A DNA stretch of 7,100 nucleotides from an uncultured Alphaproteobacteria bacterium. GTDB lineage: Bacteria > Pseudomonadota > Alphaproteobacteria > Sneathiellales > Sneathiellaceae. The position numbers and the translations under genes are program-made. The notes beneath the pieces were generated by a model. That model had not been told where the DNA came from, made no database searches, and saw only the letters and a list, made by a program, of their open reading frames with translations. The DNA lies in contig CALEMG010000032.1 of NCBI GenBank assembly GCA_937910835.1, positions 1 to 7,100 of the forward strand. Direction: 5' to 3'. Position 1 is the first letter of the stretch. Every line of letters starts with the position of its first letter. Below are positions 1-6,658 of this stretch, in pieces.

Positions 1-1241
1 AGACCCGGCTCATCGAAAAGCTGCGGAATGTCTTCTGCATCGAAGCCAAGTGCCTTGATCGCGAGGTCGCATGGAATATCATGCTCAGACCCGTCAATTT
101 CGACCGGCACCTGACGACCGGTGGAATCCGCAATTCCCAAATGCATGTTGATCGCCTTGACACCGTTTACCCCGCCATCACCAAGAAAGGCTTTTGGCGC
201 GGAAAGCCAGACGAATTCAACCCCCTCCTCTTCCGCGTTGACAACCTCACGGAGCGAGCCCGGCATATTCTTGCGATCCCGGCGGTAAAGGCATTTCACA
301 GATTTCGCTCCCTGCCGTACTGCCGTGCGGACGCAGTCCATCGCCGTATCACCGCCGCCAATAACAACGACATTCTTGCCCGAGGCATTCAAGGTTCCAT
401 CCTCGAAGGCAGGAACAGCATCACCCAGCCCTTTCCGGTTCGACGCAGTCAGATATTCCAGCGCCGTCACAATACCTTCATGCCCGCTTCCCGGCACCGA
501 CATGTCTCTCGATTTGTAGACACCGGTTTCAATAACGACCGCGTCATGCTTCGCCCGAAGATCGGCAAGCGCTGCATCACGACCAATCTCAAAATCCAGA
601 AGAAAGGTTACGCCGCCATCGTTCAGCTGCTTGGCCCGCTTCTCAACCACATCCTTTTCCAGTTTAAAGCTCGGGATACCATAGATCAGGAGACCGCCGA
701 CGCGATCATAACGATCATAGACATGAACCTGATAGCCTCTCTTGCGCAGTTCATCCGCCGCAGCGAGGCCACCCGGACCCGCGCCGATAACACCAACAGA
801 CTGTTCGCGCTCGATACTGGGAACCGTCGGCTTGACCCAGCCTTTTTCCCACGCAGTGTCCGTAATATATTTTTCAACGGCGCCGATTGTTACCGATTCA
901 AAACCCTTTTCAATGACACAAGAGCCTTCACAAAGTCGGTCCTGCGGGCAAATGCGGCCGCAAATTTCGGGAAAGTTGTTTGTTGACTGGCTGACCTCAT
1001 AAGCCTCTTCCAGACGACCGGCCGCCGTCATCATCAACCAATCCGGAATATTGTTCTGGACAGGGCAATGAACCTGGCAATAGGGGATTCCACATTGCGA
1101 GCAGCGGCTCGCCTGTTCTGTGGCCCGATCACTGTCAAATTCATCATAAATCTCATCGAAATCCTGGCGGCGCATCTCTGCTGCACGCTTGGCCGGCATT
1201 TTCTTATCAAGTGAGACAAATTTCAGCATTTTTTCAGTCAT
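1..1241 (-). CDS. gltD: Glutamate synthase (NADPH) small subunit GltD, C-terminus cut by window edge
   Basis: This is the FAD and iron-sulfur subunit of glutamate synthase. It oxidises NADPH and passes electrons to the large subunit, which makes glutamate from glutamine and 2-oxoglutarate in the cytoplasm. About 413 codons are visible and the reading frame is open to the left edge; the family is usually about 470-480 residues, so roughly 60 are missing. Two cysteine clusters for 4Fe-4S centres are visible: C47, C50, C55, C59 (CSQCGIPYCQVHC) and C94, C98, C104, C108 (CGRICPQDRLCEGSC). A FAD-type dinucleotide fold follows (VIGAGPGGLAAADEL, from about residue 151), then a second, NADPH-type one (VVVIGGGDTAMDC, about 291-303). 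The start ATG at 1241 has a GGGA about 8 bases upstream; an in-frame ATG four codons later is less likely. The gene upstream in transcription is not gltB, so gltB either follows gltD beyond the left edge or lies elsewhere. Related NADPH-dependent oxidoreductases share this fold, but the N-terminal pattern fits GltD well. Confidence 0.95.
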   Translation of the reverse strand, partial: MTEKMLKFVSLDKKMPAKRAAEMRRQDFDEIYDEFDSDRATEQASRCSQCGIPYCQVHCPVQNNIPDWLMMTAAGRLEEAYEVSQSTNNFPEICGRICPQDRLCEGSCVIEKGFESVTIGAVEKYITDTAWEKGWVKPTVPSIEREQSVGVIGAGPGGLAAADELRKRGYQVHVYDRYDRVGGLLIYGIPSFKLEKDVVEKRAKQLNDGGVTFLLDFEIGRDAALADLRAKHDAVVIETGVYKSRDMSVPGSGHEGIVTALEYLTASNRKGLGDAVPAFEDGTLNASGKNVVVIGGGDTAMDCVRTAVRQGAKSVKCLYRRDRKNMPGSLREVVNAEEEGVEFVWLSAPKAFLGDGGVNGVKAINMHLGIADSTGRQVPVEIDGSEHDIPCDLAIKALGFDAEDIPQLFDEPG

Positions 1242-1544
1242 CAGACATTCCCGTTCCGAACCTCTGCGTCGAGGCCCGGGCAAATAGCAACAACATTGAT
1301 CAAATTACATACATGACACGGATACGGATCGGCAGTTCTTACTTAAGCTTCTCATCAAGAAGCATTAGGCCGCCAGAATCTCGCTCTTAGAGGCTTGAAT
1401 ACCCCAAATGCATAGGAAAGGCCAGCAAAAAAATCAATATGAGACAGTATTACTGACATAAATTTTATTGTTTTTTATCGATTTTTGTTGCGCAGTCGTA
1501 AAATTCTTAATCTGTCGCTAAATATTAAGTCCGATTCGGACCTT
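1242..1544. other. Intergenic region upstream of gltD, AT-rich, no gene seen
   Basis: This stretch lies between the start of gltD and the stop of the upstream epimerase-like gene, both on the minus strand. I see no convincing coding sequence or structured RNA. It probably carries the gltD promoter. One candidate on the minus strand is TTGATT (1432-1437), a 17-base spacer and TATGCA (1409-1414), but the -10 match is poor. A 6-bp inverted repeat, gcttct-catca-agaagc (1347-1363), lies in the presumed leader and could be an operator or chance. The half nearest the epimerase gene (about 1430-1530) is clearly more AT-rich than its surroundings. Confidence 0.5.
1518..1544 (-). terminator. Weak hairpin directly after the epimerase stop codon, possible terminator
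   Basis: Read on the minus strand, the TAA stop is followed within a few bases by GTCCG-AAT-CGGAC, a 5-bp stem with a 3-base loop (1529-1541), and then by a T/A-rich tail (TTAATATTT). This resembles a short intrinsic terminator for the NDUFA9-like gene, but the stem is short and the T tract is interrupted, so activity is uncertain. Confidence 0.35.
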
Positions 1545-2495
1545 TTATGCAGTAATAGAATTCAACCCACCGCCCCGGCGATATCGCCGCAGATATTCCG
1601 GCACCACCGCATCAATCGTGGTTGGCTGAACTCCGAGGTCCTGAAGATTCGGGAAATCGCCACTCGCGACATTATCTTCCTGCAGCAGCTTGACCTGATC
1701 CGCAGTCAGCGGCGGACGTCCCGGGGCGAGCGCCATAAGGCTAGCCATAATGGACATTACGCCAGAAGGAACCGGTAACAGCAGGCATTTGCGGCCCGTG
1801 AATTCGAGAACCTTTTCCAGAAGTTCCTTGAAACTGTATATATCCGGCCCTGTCAGTTCCCAGATTTTTCCCTGCTCCGCAGGTGTCTCAATAACCCGGA
1901 CAATTGCATCCGCCAGATCTTCCACCCAGACCGGCTGCATTTTCATTTTCCCGCCGTCCGCCAGCGGAAAGACCGGCGCCAGGGACAAGATAGTTGCAAA
2001 GCGGTTGAAAAAATCATCATCACAACCAAACACGACCGAGGGGCGAAGAATGGTCGCGCCCGGAAATTCCTTCGCCACCAGTTCTTCCCCGACGGCTTTG
2101 CTGCGCGCATAGGCCGCCTCATGATCTTTTCGGGCTCCAAGCGCCGACATATGAATGAGCTGCCTCGCACCGGCCGCTTTTGCCGCAGCGGCAATACGCT
2201 CGGCCGCATCTACATGAAGGCGTCCAAAATTCTGCGCGCCCTTCTCGTAGAGAACGCCCACAAGATTGATCACTATGTCAGCGCCCGCGACCGCCCGATC
2301 GACAGACCGCTGATCCCGGACATTCGTCTTGAATCCAACGATCTGACCGACCGCGCCCTGTGTGATCAAATGAGACGCGCTTTCGGGATCGCGCACAGCA
2401 AGGCGGATTTGATGCCCTTTCGCTGCCAGACGACCAACCAGATGCCGACCAATGAAGCCGGACCCGCCAAAAATGGTAATCAAATGACCCGACAT
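1545..2495 (-). CDS. NAD(P)-binding epimerase-like protein, complex I NDUFA9 family
   Basis: A 316-residue atypical short-chain dehydrogenase with an N-terminal Rossmann fold: GGSGFIG at residues 10-16 binds the dinucleotide. A YARSK segment (Y129, K133) keeps the YxxxK spacing of the SDR catalytic pair, with S117 in the upstream MSALG segment. RPSVVFG (about 151-157) and a PVWVEDLADAI segment (about 188-198) are typical of the bacterial homologues of the mitochondrial complex I accessory subunit NDUFA9. In mitochondria that protein holds NADPH and stabilises complex I; in bacteria its role is not settled and it may act on a sugar nucleotide or quinone-linked substrate instead. The start ATG has AGAGGA and AGGGA upstream. 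It is transcribed towards gltD but about 300 bases away, so it is probably a separate transcription unit. Length is normal and I see no damage. Family assignment is firm, biochemical function is not. Confidence 0.88.
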   Translation of the reverse strand: MSGHLITIFGGSGFIGRHLVGRLAAKGHQIRLAVRDPESASHLITQGAVGQIVGFKTNVRDQRSVDRAVAGADIVINLVGVLYEKGAQNFGRLHVDAAERIAAAAKAAGARQLIHMSALGARKDHEAAYARSKAVGEELVAKEFPGATILRPSVVFGCDDDFFNRFATILSLAPVFPLADGGKMKMQPVWVEDLADAIVRVIETPAEQGKIWELTGPDIYSFKELLEKVLEFTGRKCLLLPVPSGVMSIMASLMALAPGRPPLTADQVKLLQEDNVASGDFPNLQDLGVQPTTIDAVVPEYLRRYRRGGGLNSITA

Positions 2496-2628
2496 TCCCT
2501 AATTCCTCTGCTTGCGGCGAGATCTTACGCACGCCCAATATACCTCAGTTGAAGCCAATATCTACCCGCTTAGCTCTATAACGCCAAGAGCAAACCGTAA
2601 AATTCTTCAATTCTTTTGACGAAGTTTG
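2496..2628. other. Divergent intergenic region, presumed promoter of the NDUFA9-like gene
   Basis: The region separates the minus-strand epimerase-like gene from the plus-strand tRNA-Leu. The minus-strand promoter must lie here. Candidate elements on the minus strand are TTGGCG (2582-2587) with a weak -10 at 2559-2564 after 17 bases, or a TATATT -10 (2537-2542) without a clear -35. None is convincing alone. I see no coding sequence. Confidence 0.35.
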
Positions 2629-2657
2629 TTGACATACTGCCAAGCGCTTTATATCAG
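2629..2657 (+). promoter_or_regulatory. Sigma-70-type promoter of tRNA-Leu
   Basis: A perfect TTGACA -35 hexamer (2629-2634) is followed after 17 bases by TATCAG (2652-2657), within the AT-rich run TTTATATCAG. Transcription would start roughly 8-10 bases before the mature tRNA. A perfect -35 with a weaker -10 fits alphaproteobacterial housekeeping promoters. The same transcript could run on into rnd. Confidence 0.65.
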
Positions 2658-2672
2658 AGGCGTCGATAAGTT

Positions 2673-2759
2673 GCCCAGGTGGCGGAATTGGTAGACGCGC
2701 TAGCTTCAGGTGCTAGTTTCTGTATGGAAGTGGAAGTTCGAGTCTTCTCCTGGGCACCA
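2673..2759 (+). tRNA. tRNA-Leu, anticodon CAG
   Basis: The acceptor stem GCCCAGG (2673-2679) pairs with CCTGGGC (2749-2755), followed by discriminator A and a genome-encoded CCA (2757-2759). The anticodon stem CTAGC/GCTAG (2700-2704 with 2712-2716) encloses the loop TTCAGGT, giving anticodon CAG (2707-2709), which reads CUG leucine codons. The T arm has loop TTCGAGT (2737-2743) on a 5-bp stem with one G-U pair. The long variable arm makes it a class II tRNA, as expected for leucine, and the total of 87 bases fits. Confidence 0.97.
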
Positions 2760-2777
2760 ATGCTTTAGCATATATTT
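2760..2777 (+). terminator. Short hairpin after tRNA-Leu, weak terminator candidate
   Basis: ATGC-TTTA-GCAT (2760-2771) starts immediately after the CCA and is followed by ATATTT. A 4-bp stem is too weak for an efficient terminator. It may instead mark the 3' trailer processed off the precursor, and read-through into rnd is likely. Confidence 0.25.
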
Positions 2778-2827
2778 ACGGTTATGCCCCATCCTTCTCG
2801 CTGCACTAGCCGTTACCGGAGGATGAA

Positions 2828-3442
2828 ATGGCAATTTTTCTACATCATGGCGACCTTCCTGACGATATCGATCTCGGTCCATCCATTGCGGTGGACAGCG
2901 AGACGATGGGGCTTATCCCGCATCGTGACCGGCTTTGTCTTGTTCAGCTTTCATCCGGAGACGGGAATGCCCATCTCGTTAAATTTGATGGCAAAAGCTA
3001 TGACGCGCCAAATCTCGCCCGGCAGCTTGGCGATCCGAAACGGCTCAAGATATTCCATTTCGGACGGTTCGATATTGCCGTGATGGAACATTACCTCAAT
3101 GTGACCTGCGCACCTGTTTACTGCACGAAAATCGCTTCACGCTTGGTCAGAACTTACACCGATCGGCATGGGCTAAAGAATCTCTGCCAGGAAATTCTCG
3201 GCATTGATATTTCAAAGCAACAGCAATCTTCCGACTGGGGGGCAAATGACCTCAGCGATGCGCAACTGGAATATGCCGCTTCCGATGTTCTCTATCTGCA
3301 CCAGTTGAAAGAACGCCTTGATGAAATGCTGATACGCGAAGGGCGATCGGAGCTTGCGGAACAATGTTTTAGATTTCTGCCGACTCGCGCAAGGCTCGAT
3401 CTTGCAGGATGGGCGGACACTGACATCTTTGCACATAGTTAA
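2828..3442 (+). CDS. rnd: Ribonuclease D, short exonuclease-only form
   Basis: A 3'-5' exoribonuclease of the DEDDy (DnaQ-like) superfamily that trims the 3' ends of tRNA precursors and other small RNAs. At 204 residues it contains the exonuclease domain only; the roughly 375-residue E. coli enzyme also has C-terminal HRDC domains, and the short form is common in alphaproteobacteria. All catalytic motifs are present: Exo I DSETMG with D23 and E25, Exo II HFGRFD with D82, and Exo III YAASD with Y149 and D153, which bind two metal ions and the attacking water. The start ATG at 2828 has a strong GGAGG (2818-2822) five bases upstream; the ATG at 2823 is too close to it and out of frame. It lies about 70 bases after a tRNA-Leu gene with no strong terminator between, so co-transcription is plausible. 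About 115 bases separate it from kdsD. Confidence 0.93.
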   Translation: MAIFLHHGDLPDDIDLGPSIAVDSETMGLIPHRDRLCLVQLSSGDGNAHLVKFDGKSYDAPNLARQLGDPKRLKIFHFGRFDIAVMEHYLNVTCAPVYCTKIASRLVRTYTDRHGLKNLCQEILGIDISKQQQSSDWGANDLSDAQLEYAASDVLYLHQLKERLDEMLIREGRSELAEQCFRFLPTRARLDLAGWADTDIFAHS

Positions 3443-3468
3443 GGTAGGGCAGCAAGGCGCTATTAACC

Positions 3469-3497
3469 TTGTTAAGAAGGCACAATTTTCTTATATA
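3469..3497 (+). promoter_or_regulatory. Candidate promoter ahead of the kdsD-lpt block
   Basis: TTGTTA (3469-3474), a 17-base spacer and TATATA (3492-3497) lie in the AT-rich part of the rnd-kdsD gap, about 60 bases before the kdsD start. Each hexamer matches four of six consensus positions. An alternative -10, TATATT (3494-3499), is closer to consensus but gives a 19-base spacer. Confidence 0.35.
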
Positions 3498-3558
3498 TTG
3501 ATGGACTTCAATGATAGCGCGCCAGCCCGGTTATAACGGCACGTGAAAGCGCAAACAG

Positions 3559-4574
3559 ATGACGGATCGGTTAATGGCAATTTCAAAGGACGCGGCAACG
3601 ACTCGAATTGACGAGACGACCGATCTTGTTGCGGCCCGAAAAGTCCTGAGAATAGAGGCGGATGCGATTTTGCAGCTTCTGGACGATCTCGACAGCGAGT
3701 TTGTGAAAGCCCTCGATTTTATCTTCAAGGCACGGGGTCGCGTTATCGTCAGCGGCATGGGGAAAAGCGGACATATCGGCAACAAGATAGCCGCGACGCT
3801 TGCCTCCACAGGCACGCCCGCCCAATTCGTTCACCCGGCAGAAGCGAGCCATGGCGACCTCGGCATGATCACAAAGGATGATGTCGTACTGTGCCTCTCC
3901 AATTCCGGCGGGACGAAAGAACTGAGTGATATCATCGCCTATACCCGGCGTTTTCATATCCCTCTCATCGCGATTGTCGGCAAAGCCGACAGCACGCTTG
4001 GCCGCCGCGCCGATGCTCTATTGCTCTGCCGGATGTTCCGGAAGCCTGCCCGATGGGGCTTGCCCCCACAACTTCAACAACAGCAACGTTGGCGATGGGG
4101 GATGCTCTTGCAGTTGCTCTACTTTCGCGCCGCGGCTTCAATGCCGAACAGTACCGCGTTTTTCACCCGGGCGGCAAACTAGGCGGATCACTGGTCAAGG
4201 TTGAGGACCTGATGCATACCGGAGATGCCATGCCGCTTGCGCAGGAAGGCACTCTGATGAGCGAAGCTCTGATCGAAATCTCCGCCAAAAGCTTCGGCTG
4301 TGTCGGTATTCTGGACAGGAACAATATACTCGTCGGCATTATTACAGATGGTGACCTAAGGCGACATATGGGTGCAGACCTTCTTGGCATGGCCGTTAAT
4401 GACGTGATGACCCGCGATCCACAGACGATATCTTCCCAAGCGCTCGCAGGCGAAGCACTTGCACAAATGAATTCGACCGGATTCAACGGCATTACCTGCC
4501 TTTTTGTGGTCGATGAGGGCCAGACGATCAGTATTATAAGTGTTCATGACTGCCTGCGCAGCGGGGTCATGTAA
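3559..4574 (+). pseudogene. kdsD: Arabinose-5-phosphate isomerase KdsD/KpsF, split by a one-base frameshift
   Basis: The enzyme interconverts ribulose 5-phosphate and arabinose 5-phosphate, the first step towards the Kdo sugar of the LPS core. The N-terminal SIS domain reads in one frame from ATG 3559: SGMGKSGHIGNK (residues 65-76), FVHPAEASHGDLGM (90-103) and LSNSGGTKEL (113-122). At RADALLL the frame turns to nonsense that stops at 4182. The expected continuation, LPDVPEACPMGLAPTTSTT, then FHPGGKLGGSL and two CBS domains (about 4200-4370 and 4390-4571) ending HDCLRSGVM, reads in another frame from 4026 to the TAA at 4572-4574. Restoring one base in the leucine codons at 4024-4026 gives one protein of about 338 residues, close to the family's roughly 325-330. 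Both halves are otherwise well conserved, so the lesion is recent or a sequencing error. The start is uncertain: the ribosome binding site is weak, and M6 at 3574 is an alternative. lptC follows three bases after the stop. Confidence 0.88.
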
Positions 4575-4577
4575 CGT

Positions 4578-5255
4578 ATGAAACGCGTGGACGCCATACC
4601 AACAAAGGACGAAACCTCGAACGAGACGCTTGCCGGCACGACTGATTTCATTGGCATGCCGGACTTGGCGGAAATGAAGTTCAACGCCCGCTACAGTCAT
4701 TTTGTCGCAGTTATCAAGTTCATATTATTGGGCCTTGCGATCCTATTGGTTGGATTGGCCTTCATTCTTCCCAATCTTGACAAGCCGGAGGGCTTCAAAC
4801 TCGATTACGCGGATGTCACGGTGTCTGATAACGGGCTGACGATGAAGAACCCGCAATATGTTGCAAGCGATATTAACGAGCGGCAATATGTCGTGACAGC
4901 GGATACGGCGACACAGAAGACGGCAACGGCTTCTCTTGTCTCGCTTACGAATATACAGGCGGATATCACACTTCCCAGCAAGGACTGGATTTCCATCACG
5001 GCGCCGGCGGGAGAACTGGATACGGAAACCGGTGTTCTAGACCTCTATGGCGAGATTGATATTTTCAGCGACAGCGGCAATCAGTTTTCCGCCAACTCGG
5101 CTCAAGTCAATCTGAAGAAACGGACGATCACAAGCGAAAATCCGTTAAAAGGTCACGGTCCTCTTGGTGCCATTGAAGCTGACCGTCTTGCCGCAGATCA
5201 GATTACTGGTAACATACGATTTGACGGCAATGTCAAAATGACTATCAATCCTTAA
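4578..5255 (+). CDS. lptC: LPS export protein LptC
   Basis: LptC is the bitopic inner-membrane part of the Lpt machine. It takes LPS from the LptB2FG transporter and passes it to periplasmic LptA. The 225-residue product has a cytoplasmic N-terminus of about 42 residues, one hydrophobic membrane segment (about 43-64, rich in I, L, V, F and G), then a periplasmic beta-rich domain. The phrases KLDYADVTVSDNGLTMKNP and ITAPAGELDTETGVLDLYG are typical of the LptC jellyroll. The E. coli protein is about 191 residues with a very short N-terminus, so this one carries an N-terminal extension. The start ATG is three bases after the kdsD stop, which suggests translational coupling; internal ATGs at residues 27 and 33 are alternatives. 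lptA begins 24 bases after its stop. Confidence 0.9.
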   Translation: MKRVDAIPTKDETSNETLAGTTDFIGMPDLAEMKFNARYSHFVAVIKFILLGLAILLVGLAFILPNLDKPEGFKLDYADVTVSDNGLTMKNPQYVASDINERQYVVTADTATQKTATASLVSLTNIQADITLPSKDWISITAPAGELDTETGVLDLYGEIDIFSDSGNQFSANSAQVNLKKRTITSENPLKGHGPLGAIEADRLAADQITGNIRFDGNVKMTINP

Positions 5256-5279
5256 AAAAAGAATCTTGGACATCCCCAA

Positions 5280-5837
5280 ATGCGCAGGCTGACAAAAGAA
5301 CTAAAAATACTGACTCTTGCCATTGGCCTGTTCGCAGCAGGGTCGCCCGAGAGCACCATGGCGCAATCAGCGCTAACAGGCGGCAGTTTCGATACTAATC
5401 AGCCGATTGAAATCACCGCAGATTCACTTGAGGTGCAACAGGCCAACCAAATTGCCATCTTCGAAGGCAATGTACAGGTTGTGCAGGGCGAGATCAGGAT
5501 GCGCGCCGCTAAGCTGATGGTGCATTACGCCGATAAGAACCAGTCTGAGAGTGGGGAGCCTGCCAACATCCGTCAGATTGATGCTCTGGGGGATGTTTTC
5601 CTCTCCAGCCCACGCGAAACAGCGCAGGGTGATAAAGGCGTCTACGACGTTACAAATAAGCAGATTGATTTGCAGGGAAATGTGGTATTAACACAAGGAA
5701 AGAACGTTCTACGTGGCAACACGCTGACACTTAACCTGATTACCGGCAAAAGCCGGGTTGAAGGCGGCGGCGCGACAGACGGAAATACGGGCCGTGTGAA
5801 GGGGATTTTTGTTCCTGAGAAAAAAGCCGGCGAGTAG
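5280..5837 (+). CDS. lptA: Periplasmic LPS bridge protein LptA
   Basis: LptA polymerises into the beta-jellyroll bridge that carries LPS across the periplasm from LptC to the outer-membrane LptDE complex. The 185-residue product begins with a Sec signal peptide: basic MRRLTKELK, hydrophobic ILTLAIGLFAAG, and a likely cleavage after TMA at about residues 26-28. The mature part carries the OstA-like fold: PIEITADSLEV, then AIFEGNVQVVQGEIRMRAAKL, and DVFLSSPRETAQGDKGVYDV, with a repeated strand pattern of the kind QGNVVLTQGKNVLRGNTLTLNL. The C-terminus GRVKGIFVPEKK resembles other alphaproteobacterial LptA proteins. The length is normal. The ribosome binding site is weak, so the start relies on the signal peptide. 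lptB starts 14 bases after the stop. Confidence 0.92.
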   Translation: MRRLTKELKILTLAIGLFAAGSPESTMAQSALTGGSFDTNQPIEITADSLEVQQANQIAIFEGNVQVVQGEIRMRAAKLMVHYADKNQSESGEPANIRQIDALGDVFLSSPRETAQGDKGVYDVTNKQIDLQGNVVLTQGKNVLRGNTLTLNLITGKSRVEGGGATDGNTGRVKGIFVPEKKAGE

Positions 5838-5851
5838 AGTATGAGACGGAT

Positions 5852-6625
5852 ATGACAACAGGAACAGAGGAATTGGATCGGGGCCCACGGCTGGTAGCAG
5901 AAAACTCCGGCCTGAGAGCGCAGAACATCGGCAAGGCCTTCAAAAAGAGGCCAATCCTTCGGGGTGTCGACATAACTGTCAGCCGCGGCGAGGCTGTTGG
6001 CCTCCTCGGGCCTAACGGTGCCGGCAAAACGACCAGCTTCTATATCATTTCAGGCCTGTTGCGACCCGACTACGGAACAATTTATCTCGATGGCCGGGAT
6101 GTCACGGAACTCCCGATGTATCGGCGCGCCCGTCTGGGTATCGGTTATCTGCCGCAGGAAGCATCGATTTTCCGTGGCATGAATGTGGAGCAGAATATCC
6201 GCTCCGTCCTTGAACTTATCGAACCTGTCCGAGAAAAACGGGAGAACCAGCTGGAAAGCTTGCTCGCGGAATTCTCCATCTCTCACCTTCGCCGCACCCC
6301 GTCGATTGCCTTGTCCGGTGGTGAGCGTCGTCGGGTTGAAATTGCCCGAGCGCTCGCGGGCCAGCCTAACTACATCATGCTCGACGAGCCATTGGCGGGC
6401 ATCGACCCGATCGCCGTTGGCGACATACGCGATCTGGTTTCCCACCTCAAAGACCGTGGGATAGGAGTCCTGATCACCGAACATAACGTACGCGAAACGC
6501 TTGATATCATTGACCGTGCATATATTCTTAACGAAGGTCGTGTCATAAAGGAAGGAAACCCGTCGGAGATTGTGTCCGACGAAGGAGTGAGACGCGTATA
6601 TTTAGGGGATCGCTTCAATCTCTAG
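5852..6625 (+). CDS. lptB: LPS export ABC transporter ATPase LptB
   Basis: LptB is the cytoplasmic ATPase that, as a dimer with LptF and LptG, powers extraction of LPS from the inner membrane. All ABC ATPase motifs are intact in the 257 residues: Walker A GPNGAGKTT (53-61), Q-loop Q102 in GYLPQEASIF, signature LSGGE (154-158), Walker B YIMLDEP (174-180) with catalytic E179, and H-loop H211 in ITEHN. GYLPQEASIFRGMNVEQNI and LNEGRVIKEGNPSEI are typical of LptB rather than the related branched-chain amino acid ATPases. A roughly 20-residue N-terminal extension before the first strand is longer than in E. coli (about 241 residues in all). lptF and lptG are not in the window; they usually sit elsewhere in the genome. 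rpoN follows after 33 bases. Confidence 0.96.
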   Translation: MTTGTEELDRGPRLVAENSGLRAQNIGKAFKKRPILRGVDITVSRGEAVGLLGPNGAGKTTSFYIISGLLRPDYGTIYLDGRDVTELPMYRRARLGIGYLPQEASIFRGMNVEQNIRSVLELIEPVREKRENQLESLLAEFSISHLRRTPSIALSGGERRRVEIARALAGQPNYIMLDEPLAGIDPIAVGDIRDLVSHLKDRGIGVLITEHNVRETLDIIDRAYILNEGRVIKEGNPSEIVSDEGVRRVYLGDRFNL

Positions 6626-6658
6626 ACAGCTCGAGATTGACAGGGATCAGGAGTGACA

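Noticed and set aside
81..986. Long plus-strand open frame of 301 codons
   Set aside because: It lies antisense to gltD, whose minus-strand product shows clear family motifs throughout. The plus-strand protein has no recognisable domain and a shadow-like composition.
1362..1375. Sigma-54 promoter upstream of gltD on the minus strand (TGGCGGCCTAATGC)
   Set aside because: The GG and GC elements are 9 bases apart instead of the required 10, and the flanking consensus bases are poor.
2673..2759. tRNA-Leu as an integration site for a mobile element
   Set aside because: I see no integrase, no repeat of the tRNA 3' end and no change in gene character downstream; the neighbours are core genes.
3467..3480. 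Hairpin CCTT-GTTAAG-AAGG as an rnd terminator
   Set aside because: The stem is only 4 bp, is AT-containing, and lacks an immediate T run; it also overlaps the candidate -35 element.
3501..3536. Eleven-codon leader peptide before kdsD
   Set aside because: It has no ribosome binding site, no run of regulatory codons and no attenuator-like hairpins after it.
4018..4030. Programmed ribosomal frameshifting in kdsD
   Set aside because: A -1 slip would be required, but the bases at the junction (A TTG CTC T) do not form an X XXY YYZ slippery heptamer, I see no strong downstream pseudoknot, and this family is not known to use frameshifting.
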